This document shows, one piece after another, positions 16,981 through 25,985 of a stretch of 64,000 nt of DNA. Each line of letters opens with the position of its first letter. Position 1 is the first letter of the stretch. The notes below the pieces were generated by a model. The model saw only the letters and a list, made by a program, of their open reading frames with translations. It ran no database searches and was not told the DNA's origin. The translations under genes were made by a program, and so were the position numbers. This DNA is from JACKAQ01 sp020634975 [NCBI: Calditrichia bacterium] (GTDB lineage Bacteria > Calditrichota > Calditrichia > RBG-13-44-9): contig JACKAQ010000001.1 in NCBI GenBank assembly GCA_020634975.1, forward strand, positions 868,001 through 932,000. The letters run 5' to 3'.

Positions 16981-19218
16981 CTAATTGGGTGATTCAATCG
17001 TTCCGGTTTCGCGGAACCACGGCTCCCGGGCAACTTTCGCCGGGAAATCCGCCAATTCTTCCGTGACAAGGTGCGGATGAATAATCAGATGATACAACCA
17101 GTAATATTTCATTACGCCCCGAACATATTGGCGTGTTTGTTCATATTCGATATTTTCCATAAAATAATCATCGTCATCAGTCAGATATACTTTTCGCCAG
17201 CGATCCACCCGATGCTCACCGGCGTTATATGCCGCCAGCGCGTGATACATATTGCCGTCATATCGCTTCAGCAATTCCGAAAGATAATAGCTGCCCAGCA
17301 GAATGTTGAAATCGGGCTCGAACAACCGGCGCACGTCCGTCATTTCCATGCCAAGACTTTCGCTGAGGCGATCCGCTGTCGGCGGGATAATTTGCATCAG
17401 CCCGTATGCGTTGGCGTACGATGTAATTTGCGGTTCAAACGCACTTTCCTTTTTCATCACTGCCCAAATGCTGGCCGGCGTGATGTTCCATTTCCGGGCG
17501 TAAGTGTTCACTTCGCTGTTAAAATATAACGGATATAAATTTTTGAACAGAAAAATCCATTCTTTCCAGTCGCTCCGGACAAAATGGTTCAAATAAACCC
17601 GTTGATAATAGCGATACGCCCGCCCGAAATTCTGAAGCCGCTCATTCATTTCGCCGAGCGCAAAAGTGAGTTCCCAACCCGGTTCGTTCAGTTTTTCCGC
17701 CAAAACGTTCAGCTCGCGTTGGGCATAATTTTCACCGAAAACTTCCTGTACCAGCAACGGGCGCTGAAAATCATTCAAATATTTGGGCAAATAGCTCACC
17801 GGTTTGTGGTGAATTTCGGACAACAGCGAATCTACCAACTGATGAATATGTTCGGTGGATTGAGTGGTCAGAAACGCTTTCATCGTATAATAATTATCAA
17901 ACGGTTGTGCGATAATGGTGCTCAGCAATGCAACCCGCATCGAATCGTTGCCTTCTGCGGCGTACGATTTGGCGATCCAATAGGTCATCCGGGGATTCCA
18001 GATGTCATCGGATTTGCGATTGAGCGCCGCTTTCCAATAGCCTCGGGCTTGCTCAAATTCGCCATCCCGAAAATGCGATAAACCGATGCGAAACCGTGCT
18101 TCCGGCGTCAGTTCATAGCGGCTGTAGCCGGTTATCAGCCGTTGATAATATTCCCGGGCAGCGTCCGGGCGTCCCTGTTCTTCGCTCAGCCAGGCGATCA
18201 CCCACAGCACTTCTGCAGCAAGTGCATCGGTCGGATAACGTTTCTGGAATGTGTCATACGCTTCAATAGCTTTGTCTTTCAAACCCATTCGCAGGTAGCA
18301 GCGGGCAAAATTCAAATCGATATGGCGTTTGTATGTTGCCGTTACAAAACTGTCCCGTTGGGCTTTGGCAGCTTGCAACGATCCCCAATACTGTTTTTCT
18401 TCGTATAATTTGCGAATTTTTAACCAGCGCAATAATTCGGATTTGCCGCCCAGTTTTTCCTGATGTTTCAGCAGCGCGGTCATCTCCGAGTACTGTTCGG
18501 TTTCCGCAAGATAGCTGAACATATTTTGGAGTGCGGTGGTGGTCAGCACGGCATTATCATATTTACTACGGATTTCCCGGTAGGCAATCCTGCTTTGCGG
18601 ATGAAACGGATACTTTTTCATCAGCGTAAAGGCTTCGTTGGTTAACGCCTGAGTGTTACCGAGTTTTTTGGCGATGTGCATCAGGCGGCCGGTAATTTCG
18701 CCTTTGTCGAATCCGCGATATTTTATCAGCCGGCTGTACAGCGTTTTGGCAGATTGCCATTTGCCCTGTTGAAAATAAATTTCAGCAAGCATTGAATCTG
18801 CGGAAATGCCCATCGGGCTGTTGGGATAACGGCTGCGATACAGCTCCAATATCGATGCGGCATTGCCGGGCAACGATGAAGCCATCAACGATTTTGCTGC
18901 AAAAAAATCGGCGTAATCGGCAATTTCGAGGGATTTTATGGATTGATTGCCAAGCTCAGACGCGGCTTTCTCAAATTGTCCGGTCTGGAACAAACAATAG
19001 CCGATTTTCAACAATATTTTGGGAAATCGGGTTCCCAACTCGGGATTTTTTGCGACTGCGGCTTCATAAAAAACCAGCGCATTCGCAAAATCGCCGGATT
19101 CGTAATATTGGTTGGCCCGGTTGTAATCATCGATATCCGGGGTTTCGGCTGTTGCCGGAATCGTCAACAGGAATAATCCGCCCAACACCCCAATCAGATG
19201 TAAAAATCTTTTCAGCAT
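16981..19218 (-). CDS. Slt-type soluble lytic transglycosylase with TPR-rich superhelix
   Basis: A 745-residue periplasmic murein lytic transglycosylase. The signal peptide is MLKRFLHLIGVLGGLFLLTI..., using the ATG at 19218; a GTG three codons earlier is possible. About 500 residues of TPR-like helical repeats follow (units such as GDFANALVFYEAAVAKNPEL). The C-terminal GH23 domain has the catalytic Glu in AVMKKESAFEPQITSYANAYG and the AAYNAGEHRVDRW motif. The layout resembles E. coli Slt70. It leads a probable operon with the MltD-type enzyme (12 bases downstream from the adopted start) and the STAS protein. Confidence 0.93.
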   Translation of the reverse strand: MLKRFLHLIGVLGGLFLLTIPATAETPDIDDYNRANQYYESGDFANALVFYEAAVAKNPELGTRFPKILLKIGYCLFQTGQFEKAASELGNQSIKSLEIADYADFFAAKSLMASSLPGNAASILELYRSRYPNSPMGISADSMLAEIYFQQGKWQSAKTLYSRLIKYRGFDKGEITGRLMHIAKKLGNTQALTNEAFTLMKKYPFHPQSRIAYREIRSKYDNAVLTTTALQNMFSYLAETEQYSEMTALLKHQEKLGGKSELLRWLKIRKLYEEKQYWGSLQAAKAQRDSFVTATYKRHIDLNFARCYLRMGLKDKAIEAYDTFQKRYPTDALAAEVLWVIAWLSEEQGRPDAAREYYQRLITGYSRYELTPEARFRIGLSHFRDGEFEQARGYWKAALNRKSDDIWNPRMTYWIAKSYAAEGNDSMRVALLSTIIAQPFDNYYTMKAFLTTQSTEHIHQLVDSLLSEIHHKPVSYLPKYLNDFQRPLLVQEVFGENYAQRELNVLAEKLNEPGWELTFALGEMNERLQNFGRAYRYYQRVYLNHFVRSDWKEWIFLFKNLYPLYFNSEVNTYARKWNITPASIWAVMKKESAFEPQITSYANAYGLMQIIPPTADRLSESLGMEMTDVRRLFEPDFNILLGSYYLSELLKRYDGNMYHALAAYNAGEHRVDRWRKVYLTDDDDYFMENIEYEQTRQYVRGVMKYYWLYHLIIHPHLVTEELADFPAKVAREPWFRETGTIESPN

Positions 19219-19227
19219 ATCCGCCAC

Positions 19228-19510
19228 TTTTTTTGTGATTTGTCCATATTGAACAAATTAATAACAGCTCTATTTCGTTATGATAAACAACCGGTTAAGA
19301 TGCGATTAAGACACTTCAAAATCAGGACCGGATTCTTATGTGATGCCACGTAATGAATTTACAGTATAAGAATTTATAATCGATAGATTCAGGTCAAACT
19401 AAAGCAAACATTAAATTTAACATCTCCAATTTAACATGTTTTTGGCAATTTGCGTTCCCGGAATTGGAGGTAGAATTTGTGCCGGATTAAAAATATTTTC
19501 TGCAGATTAC
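19228..19510. other. Intergenic region upstream of the Slt gene
   Basis: AT-rich sequence with no convincing gene, tRNA or repeat. It must hold the promoter for the minus-strand Slt/MltD/STAS operon, but no clear -35/-10 pair stood out. Confidence 0.5.
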
Positions 19511-19547
19511 AAAAAAGCGCGGCATTCGTTGCCGGTGCCGCGCTTTT
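19511..19547 (-). terminator. Rho-independent terminator of the 1034-residue secreted protein gene
   Basis: AAAAGCGCGGCA pairs with TGCCGCGCTTTT around the ATTCGTTGCCGG-type loop. The minus-strand transcript ends in a U-run (complement of 19511-19516). It lies 31 bases past the stop at 19578. Confidence 0.85.
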
Positions 19548-19577
19548 GTAAAATTGAATGGCTATTCGGCGGCTGTT

Positions 19578-22500
19578 TTACTTCATCAAAATCATTTTAC
19601 GGACTGTTGAAAAATTGGCTCCGGCTTCGATACGATAAAAATAGATGCCGGAAGTAACGCTGTTGCCGGAATCATCTCGGCCATCCCAACGGACATCATA
19701 AATTCCGGCGGAATAGCGGGCATTTGCCAACGTACGAACCTTTTGACCGAGGGTATTGTAAATTTGCAATAAAACCGTTGCACGTTCCGGCACCGAAAAA
19801 CGAATGGTCGTTTCCGGGTTGAACGGATTAGGATAATTTTGTTCCAGCGCAAAAATTTCCGGGATTACATCGCCGGGTAAATCCCCAATGCCAACCGGCG
19901 TTTTGAAGAATTGAATTGCCCGCTGGATAACCGCATTCTGGCGATCCGGGTCGGTAATTGCTTCGAATCCAAATCCGAATACAATTGCTTTTGATGCACC
20001 GTTTTTGTAGGAAATACCGGCGGTTGCCGTTGCTCCGGCACCATAACGGAACTCCTGTGTGGTGCGGGTTGCATCGTTGATGATGAGTTGATCTCGCGAC
20101 GTTTGGTTGCCGGCAGCGCCAGCACCGGTGATCAGCACCAGCCCATCGCCGATAATGCCGCCGGTTTCGCCGCGCACAACCGGCGTTGCGGAGTTTTGAA
20201 CATAACCGATGCCCAATTGGTTCATCAGCGCTGTGCCGTTCAGTTCCTCAACAATATCCTGCCCGGAGAGGAACAGCTTTCCGCCGTTATTGAGATGCGC
20301 CAATAGTTCCGCAGCTTCGTCGTCGCTTATGGCGTTGCTATCGCTATCGCCGGTAAACCAGATGACGATACCGTTGGGATATTCCGCCATTTTATCGGCT
20401 GTTGGCAATCCTTTTTCGACAACGTTCCAATGGTGATAATTTTGGGTATCCGCTATTGCTGCGTTTATGAAATAATTTTCGTAATCGCTGCCGTCGTCGT
20501 CGTCCACAATCATCAAATCCGCCGGTGAAAGCAAGATATCCAGATTCGTACCGAGCGTGTCGAGCAACACACCGTTCATTTCGGTGTATGGATATGGCGA
20601 TTCAGGATAAATTCGCAAATCGTATTCACCGATAAAACTGGGCTGAACGAAATTGCCGCTGCTATCCGTATCCAAAACGAGGTAGGGTTCGGGATTCGGG
20701 TTATCTTTTGCATAAAATTCGATGTGGGCAAATATACCCTCGGACGAACTTTCATCCGAAATTTGCCCGGTAAAATCCGCCTGTAGCTCCGGCTGCAACG
20801 CCACATTCACCGGAATGGTGAAATACGGCTCCAATGTCACTGTTCGCGATGTGGTTTGATATTCAAATTTGCTGACGGTAACCGTTACCGAGTCTGTCGG
20901 TGCACCAAACTGGAAATCGCCGTTCTCATCGGTTAATTTTACGGCGCCGCTTTCCTCAATTTTCACGGAAGCGTTTTCCAGCACATCGCCGGTTGCCTCT
21001 GCAGTGATTGTTCCATTGATGGCATATTTGAGGGAGAATGCGCCGATTCTGTTCGCCCAGGTGTTGGACGGAGCTTTGGCGTATTCGATTAATGCCCAAA
21101 TAACGGACGGATTTTTGGGATCGGGCGCAATGCCCAGATAATCGCCCCAGCGATTTCGGGTGCCGCCAAAAGTAACCACATAATTGCCTTCACCGGCTTT
21201 CAGCAATGTAGACGGTGCCAATCCCGGTGCATCGGTTGCGCGGCGTCCGGTAAATGCGGCACCGGCGTATTCGTTGTCTCCGGAGCGGGTGTATCCGATC
21301 ACAATATTTTCATCTTCATCTACCATTATTGCAGGATATAAATAATAATATCCGTTCGCACCAAACGATACATCTTCAATTACGGTATCGTTCATAACAT
21401 CCAATTGCAGGTATCGTGCAAAAGCGTACTGGTTACCGGTTCCGCCGGCAATTGCGGTAGATGTCCATAATTTCCCGTTCATATATGCCGCATTGCGATA
21501 TGCCCGCCGACCGGAATTGATGCGGGGCGTTCCGCCGCCCAACTGGTTGGCATCCGGCGGTTGCTGCGCAGAAACGGTTGAAATATTAACAGCTGTGAGC
21601 GTTGCTGCACCAAATGTGCCAAGCGGGTCCACAATTTTCCACAATGTAATAAAATTACCGGTGATATAAGGTGAATCGACAACCATATAAGCGGTATTAT
21701 TTGTCGCTTCCAAATGCGAAGCCACAATCGGCGGGCCATCCACCCGGACACCGCTGTTGTTCGGATCGCGGAAATCCCAAAAATCTGTGTAGGTTACTGC
21801 CGGGCATGCCGGATCGTATAATTCCGATTTGGGGATAATTCGCAATTTGCAATATTGGAAACCTTCGGTAAAACTAAACTGGCGTCCGGAAATGTAAACA
21901 GCCTGATGATCGTACCCCATTTTCTGGTAATCACCCCAGTTGCCAACATCAACCGTTCCGTTTAAATGTGCCGGAAACGCATAATTACACCAGTTGCCCA
22001 TCGGGTTTTCGTCATCCGATACAGAAACGAGCCAATAACCGGTTTGGTTTACATCGTTTTGCAAATCCCAGCACATCACAAAGCGATTATCGATATTATC
22101 GTAAACTACAATCGGATCGAACAATCCGGAATACGGCAACACATTTTGGAACCATGCATCTGCGGATCGCGAAAACAGCACATTCCCCTGTTTGTCGTAG
22201 AAAACAAATGACGAGTTGACCATCGAAATAACGTGATCCGGTCCCACCGCCATAATCGGATCCGGCGGGATGGAATTGGTTTGCGAATTCGCTTCAAAAT
22301 CGATCACAATATTTGGCGTCGTATTCGCCTGCGGCGCGAGTCCGGTTACGGATGCGTCATAAAATTCGTTGCTGCCCATCGGTGCAGATGGCGGCGTCAC
22401 GTTAAAACGGTCTTCCACATACGGCGGATTCAGGTGTTCCCAAAATGGGTTTACAATCCGTTTGCGATGCGGCTGAAGAGGTTCTTCCGGTTTGTTGGTA

Positions 22501-22682
22501 AACTGGTCGGTCGAAACGATGGCGCCGGCGCCGATCGATCCAGCGGCCGGACCCTGATAAATTTGTGCATAAAGCCCACCGAGAAACGAAAAAATCATTA
22601 AAAAACAGCCCGTAAACAGCGTCGCTTTAAAACTGGATTTACGGGATGTTTTTCCCCGTTCTGCAGTACCCTCAAATTGCAT
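19578..22682 (-). CDS. Large secreted protein with amidotransferase-like module and PNPFNP sorting tail
   Basis: A 1034-residue exported protein. The signal segment is at residues 20-40 (FKATLFTGCFLMIFSFLGG). Residues 110-555 form a repeat-rich domain, probably a beta-propeller, with PPDPIMAVGPDHVISMVNSS. Two carboxypeptidase-regulatory-like modules follow (about 556-720). Next is a region with VIWFTGD and LLAHLNNGGKLFLSGQDI, resembling a class-I glutamine-amidotransferase-like fold (about 725-920). The C-terminal 87 residues (948-1034) are the QNYPNPFNPETTIRF sorting domain ending GIYFYRIEAG and KMILMK, used by type IX-like secretion in this group. AAGGAGG precedes the ATG. The last 300 residues resemble those of the neighbouring metalloprotease. 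Role unknown. Confidence 0.87.
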   Translation of the reverse strand: MQFEGTAERGKTSRKSSFKATLFTGCFLMIFSFLGGLYAQIYQGPAAGSIGAGAIVSTDQFTNKPEEPLQPHRKRIVNPFWEHLNPPYVEDRFNVTPPSAPMGSNEFYDASVTGLAPQANTTPNIVIDFEANSQTNSIPPDPIMAVGPDHVISMVNSSFVFYDKQGNVLFSRSADAWFQNVLPYSGLFDPIVVYDNIDNRFVMCWDLQNDVNQTGYWLVSVSDDENPMGNWCNYAFPAHLNGTVDVGNWGDYQKMGYDHQAVYISGRQFSFTEGFQYCKLRIIPKSELYDPACPAVTYTDFWDFRDPNNSGVRVDGPPIVASHLEATNNTAYMVVDSPYITGNFITLWKIVDPLGTFGAATLTAVNISTVSAQQPPDANQLGGGTPRINSGRRAYRNAAYMNGKLWTSTAIAGGTGNQYAFARYLQLDVMNDTVIEDVSFGANGYYYLYPAIMVDEDENIVIGYTRSGDNEYAGAAFTGRRATDAPGLAPSTLLKAGEGNYVVTFGGTRNRWGDYLGIAPDPKNPSVIWALIEYAKAPSNTWANRIGAFSLKYAINGTITAEATGDVLENASVKIEESGAVKLTDENGDFQFGAPTDSVTVTVSKFEYQTTSRTVTLEPYFTIPVNVALQPELQADFTGQISDESSSEGIFAHIEFYAKDNPNPEPYLVLDTDSSGNFVQPSFIGEYDLRIYPESPYPYTEMNGVLLDTLGTNLDILLSPADLMIVDDDDGSDYENYFINAAIADTQNYHHWNVVEKGLPTADKMAEYPNGIVIWFTGDSDSNAISDDEAAELLAHLNNGGKLFLSGQDIVEELNGTALMNQLGIGYVQNSATPVVRGETGGIIGDGLVLITGAGAAGNQTSRDQLIINDATRTTQEFRYGAGATATAGISYKNGASKAIVFGFGFEAITDPDRQNAVIQRAIQFFKTPVGIGDLPGDVIPEIFALEQNYPNPFNPETTIRFSVPERATVLLQIYNTLGQKVRTLANARYSAGIYDVRWDGRDDSGNSVTSGIYFYRIEAGANFSTVRKMILMK

Positions 22683-22911
22683 GAAACTACCTCCTTGGCA
22701 TTTACGAAATCTTCGAATAATATATTGTTACTGGATTGAATACGACTTCCGGAAAGAAAACGAGATACCTTTCGGTTGAAGCGGTGATCGCAAAAAGCAT
22801 TTTCCCGATTGCGTCGTTTTCTGTAAAAGGATGTTTAAATTCCAAGGTTTAATTAAATACTTAACGCCTTTAAAAGCAACTTTTTACACGATTGAAAACC
22901 GATTTTTTTCA
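22683..22911. other. Intergenic region upstream of the 1034-residue gene
   Basis: Contains the strong AAGGAGG ribosome-binding site of the minus-strand gene starting at 22682. The remainder is AT-rich, with no gene or repeat recognised; it presumably holds the promoter. Confidence 0.5.
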
Positions 22912-22962
22912 CAAAAAAAAGCCGGACTGATGATTCGCTATTGCGAGAGCATCAATCCGGCT
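22912..22962 (-). terminator. Rho-independent terminator of the metalloprotease gene
   Basis: AGCCGGA (22920-22926) pairs with TCCGGCT (22956-22962), and the inner TGATG pairs with CATCA. The minus-strand transcript ends in eight U residues (complement of 22913-22920). Confidence 0.8.
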
Positions 22963-22984
22963 AAAAAGTTCAGCTGATAAAACG

Positions 22985-25204
22985 TTATTTCACGAGCATC
23001 ATTTTTTTGACATTGCGGAAGCCTTTGCTGGTTTCCATTTGATAATAATACATGCCGGTTGCGAGCACGTTGCCCCGGCTATCGCGGCCGTCCCACTGAA
23101 TTTGATAGGCGCCCGGCTGATAGGTTTTGCTGGTCAATTGGCGAACTTCCTGCCCCAAATTATTGAATATTTTCAACTTAACCTTGCTTACCTCCGGTAC
23201 ATTAAACCGAATGGTTGTTTCCGGGTTAAAAGGATTGGGATAGTTTTGATCCAACGAAAACACTTCAGGAATAATATCGCCGATCGGCTCGGCCGTTCCG
23301 ATGCCGGTGAGGATGTTAAACCAGTTCAGCGTGTTATCCACAAATTGATCCAGAATGCCGTCGGTATTGTTGATGGTTTCGATACCGAATCCTAAAAATA
23401 CGGCTTTCCAGCCAGCCTGGTTGTTGTGGATGCGAATGCCCGCTGTACCGGATGTGCCCGCCGGACCATATCCGACAACCGGCGTTGCAGCTGTGCCGGC
23501 AATCAGCACATCTTTGCTGGCCTGGTTGCCCGGACCGCCGGATGTTTGCATCAGCAAACCACCGCCAACCGGATCGTCTTCAACGCCTTTCATAATTGGC
23601 GGCGAAAAATTACGATCATAACTCACCTGCAGATAATCCTGCAGCAACACACTGCCGGTATCGCTTTCTGCGATATTTTGCCCGCTGAGCAGCAGGCGTC
23701 CGCCCGAATCCAAAAATTCTGTCAACAAATTCATTTCCAATTCGTTCACCGGTTCCGCGAGTGCTGCGCCGGTAAACCAGAAAACCGTTTTGGGTTCCGG
23801 GAAAGCCTGGAAATCGGCAGTTTCCGGTAATCCGGATGTGGCGATCTGCCAGGTATAATAGGTTACACCCAACGCATCAAACGCTTGCTGGATATAAATT
23901 TCGCTTTCGGCTGCGGGGTCGTCGTTCACCAAGAATACGTCCGCCGGATTCAGCCGGAAATCGGCTTGCTCGCCAGCCTGATCGAGATCGTCGATCAGAT
24001 ATTGAACTGTCGGGTACGGCAAAGCCGGACGCACGGTGACGAGATAATTTTCGTTTGCCGGTAAATCGAGCGAGAAACCGCCGGCAATTGTGGTTGCGGA
24101 TGCAAAAACTGTGTCCGGCGTGCCCACTTTATTGCTGATAGCGACAACTTCCAGTACGGCAGAAATCGTATCCAGCGATACAGAATCGAATACTGTTCCG
24201 GAGAACGTGGCGAGCGGGCTTTCCTGCAATTGGAAATCCCGAACTGCAGCCTGGGTTAAACCGATGCCGCCGGGCGGCAGATATTGCACCTGATCGAGAA
24301 TGGATTGATAACCGAAATATTCCACCCGTAAATCGATCGGATTTTTGAGAATTACCGCAAAATACGATCCGTCCGCCTGAACAGGAATAACGCCAACAAT
24401 TCCGGGGCGCTCGTATGTGCTGCCGTTTGGCGTTTCGACCGGACCGGTGTAATATCCTGCGCCGTCAACCGTTGTGATAACGCCGGCGCCTTCCAGCGGT
24501 AAACCATTTGCGACATCCACCACAACGCCTTCCAGCGTCATTGTGGGATAAATGATGGAGCCTGCGGCAATATCATCCGGCTCGAGGGTGCGGCCGGTAG
24601 TATCGCCAGAGGAGGATGTGCCATACATCGTAGAGGCTGTTAACAATGGCCCACATCCGGGAGGTCCGCCAACCGGTCCTGCATGTCCAATGCCCATGTG
24701 ATGCCCAAATTCGTGCGACATTACGCTTTGCAAATCCTGTTGTCCGGCGTTGCCGGTAATAGAGGGTGTAAAATCACGGGCGTTCCACACCAAATCAGAT
24801 TCCGTTGCGTGGAAACTGGCACCGCTGCCGGTTGTGTATGTCCGGGAGAATGCAATGGTGCTGGTTCCCGGCGGAAAATTTACACCACCAAAATCGAAAA
24901 ATACCAGATTGATATTATCCTGGCTGGCGCTGGTTGTTGGGGTCAGCGGACCGGCTTCGAACACCCAATAGCAGGATTCCAGGTTTGTCCAGGAATCTGC
25001 GGATGCGTTGATCACCGGAATCCATTCCAGCGGAATGCTGTTATTTAGCTGGTAAACAAACGGGATATCCGAATCCAGATAGCGCCGCTCGAATCCCTGA
25101 TTGCTGGTCAGCACACAAAATCCCAAAAACAACAGACTCAATGCGATGCCCAGCGCAGTGATAAAAAATTGATCACGATTAATGGTTTTTAATGGTAACT
25201 TCAT
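22985..25204 (-). CDS. Secreted matrixin-like metalloprotease with PNPFNP sorting tail
   Basis: A 739-residue exported metallopeptidase. A membrane/signal segment lies at residues 12-32. The N-terminal domain has the zinc motif HEFGHHMGIGH (ligands His164, His168, His174; catalytic Glu165) and a Met-turn STMYG (Met193), as in matrixins and other metzincins. Carboxypeptidase-regulatory-like modules follow (about 225-420). Then comes an amidotransferase-like region (VFWFTGA, LLTEFLDSGGRLLLSGQNI) shared with the 1034-residue neighbour. The tail is QNYPNPFNPETTIRFNVP ending KMMLVK. No propeptide cysteine switch is evident. It follows the 184-residue secreted protein by 26 bases, so the two probably form an operon. 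Substrate unknown. Confidence 0.9.
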   Translation of the reverse strand: MKLPLKTINRDQFFITALGIALSLLFLGFCVLTSNQGFERRYLDSDIPFVYQLNNSIPLEWIPVINASADSWTNLESCYWVFEAGPLTPTTSASQDNINLVFFDFGGVNFPPGTSTIAFSRTYTTGSGASFHATESDLVWNARDFTPSITGNAGQQDLQSVMSHEFGHHMGIGHAGPVGGPPGCGPLLTASTMYGTSSSGDTTGRTLEPDDIAAGSIIYPTMTLEGVVVDVANGLPLEGAGVITTVDGAGYYTGPVETPNGSTYERPGIVGVIPVQADGSYFAVILKNPIDLRVEYFGYQSILDQVQYLPPGGIGLTQAAVRDFQLQESPLATFSGTVFDSVSLDTISAVLEVVAISNKVGTPDTVFASATTIAGGFSLDLPANENYLVTVRPALPYPTVQYLIDDLDQAGEQADFRLNPADVFLVNDDPAAESEIYIQQAFDALGVTYYTWQIATSGLPETADFQAFPEPKTVFWFTGAALAEPVNELEMNLLTEFLDSGGRLLLSGQNIAESDTGSVLLQDYLQVSYDRNFSPPIMKGVEDDPVGGGLLMQTSGGPGNQASKDVLIAGTAATPVVGYGPAGTSGTAGIRIHNNQAGWKAVFLGFGIETINNTDGILDQFVDNTLNWFNILTGIGTAEPIGDIIPEVFSLDQNYPNPFNPETTIRFNVPEVSKVKLKIFNNLGQEVRQLTSKTYQPGAYQIQWDGRDSRGNVLATGMYYYQMETSKGFRNVKKMMLVK

Positions 25205-25230
25205 TGTTTTTTCCTCGTTTTGGGCGTTGG

Positions 25231-25785
25231 TTACTGTTGCACAAAATTACGCACTTCGCTGATAAAAGAATTTACCGGCATCCAGGTATAAGCCTCTGCT
25301 TCGGCAACCGGGTGGCTGGCATCGTCTACCAGGTTAATATCCCGCAAATCGCTCAGCACATACTGCACACCATCATTTTGCGTAATTACATTGTACGAAC
25401 CCAACACGATTGAATGAATCCAGTAGCTGCCATTGTGTTCCAGCAAAAAGAACACAACTTCGTCATTTTCATTAAATTGGGGTGTTCCGGCAACATGATC
25501 GCCAAAATCGCCAATTTGTCCGCCCAATTGCCGGACAACCACTGTGCCATCGCCATCACCTTTGATGTATTCATCCACAGAAATGGTCAGCAATGTGTTG
25601 ATTGCCCGTTGGGATGCATCTTCCCAAACGTATTTCACATCTGTAACTTTTCCCAGCACAACCAATTGTGAAGATGTTGTCAATTCTTCCAGTGATGTTT
25701 TCCGTAGTGTCAGCGCAGATGCAGTACAAACCAGCAGCAAAAGGATTGCCGGTAACATGCCACGCCCAAAAAAACGATGCAACAT
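25231..25785 (-). CDS. Secreted 184-residue protein, partner of the metalloprotease gene
   Basis: An exported protein with signal peptide MLHRFFGRGMLPAILLLLVC... cleaved near residue 24. The mature part reads as a beta-rich domain: TSSQLVVLGKVTDVKYVWED, then TLLTISVDEYIKGD, VVRQLGGQIGD and NDEVVFFLLEHNG. The same pattern recurs in many unnamed proteins beside secreted peptidases in this part of the tree; this is from memory and not a search. AAGGAG precedes the ATG. It is the first gene of the pair with the matrixin-like protease and could be an inhibitor, chaperone or substrate carrier. None of these is shown. Confidence 0.8.
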   Translation of the reverse strand: MLHRFFGRGMLPAILLLLVCTASALTLRKTSLEELTTSSQLVVLGKVTDVKYVWEDASQRAINTLLTISVDEYIKGDGDGTVVVRQLGGQIGDFGDHVAGTPQFNENDEVVFFLLEHNGSYWIHSIVLGSYNVITQNDGVQYVLSDLRDINLVDDASHPVAEAEAYTWMPVNSFISEVRNFVQQ

Positions 25786-25930
25786 AGCATTTCTCCTTGT
25801 TTATTTATTGAAAAAATCATCTATAAATACTGATGTCGTTTTATGCAAATTTCGTAGGTGATTAATATAATTAAATATTATTGAATCACTAATTTTTTCT
25901 TGATTGAGAATTATTTTTGAGGTAGCAGAT

Positions 25931-25961
25931 AAAAAAGGCTGCTAAATAATAGCAGCCTTTT
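25931..25961 (-). terminator. Rho-independent terminator of the receptor/PorV-like operon
   Basis: AAAGGCTGCT (25934-25943) pairs perfectly with AGCAGCCTTT (25951-25960) around TAAATAA. The minus-strand transcript ends in a U-run (complement of 25931-25936). Confidence 0.88.
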
Positions 25962-25985
25962 AGTTTGAGTCAATTTTTGGCAGTT

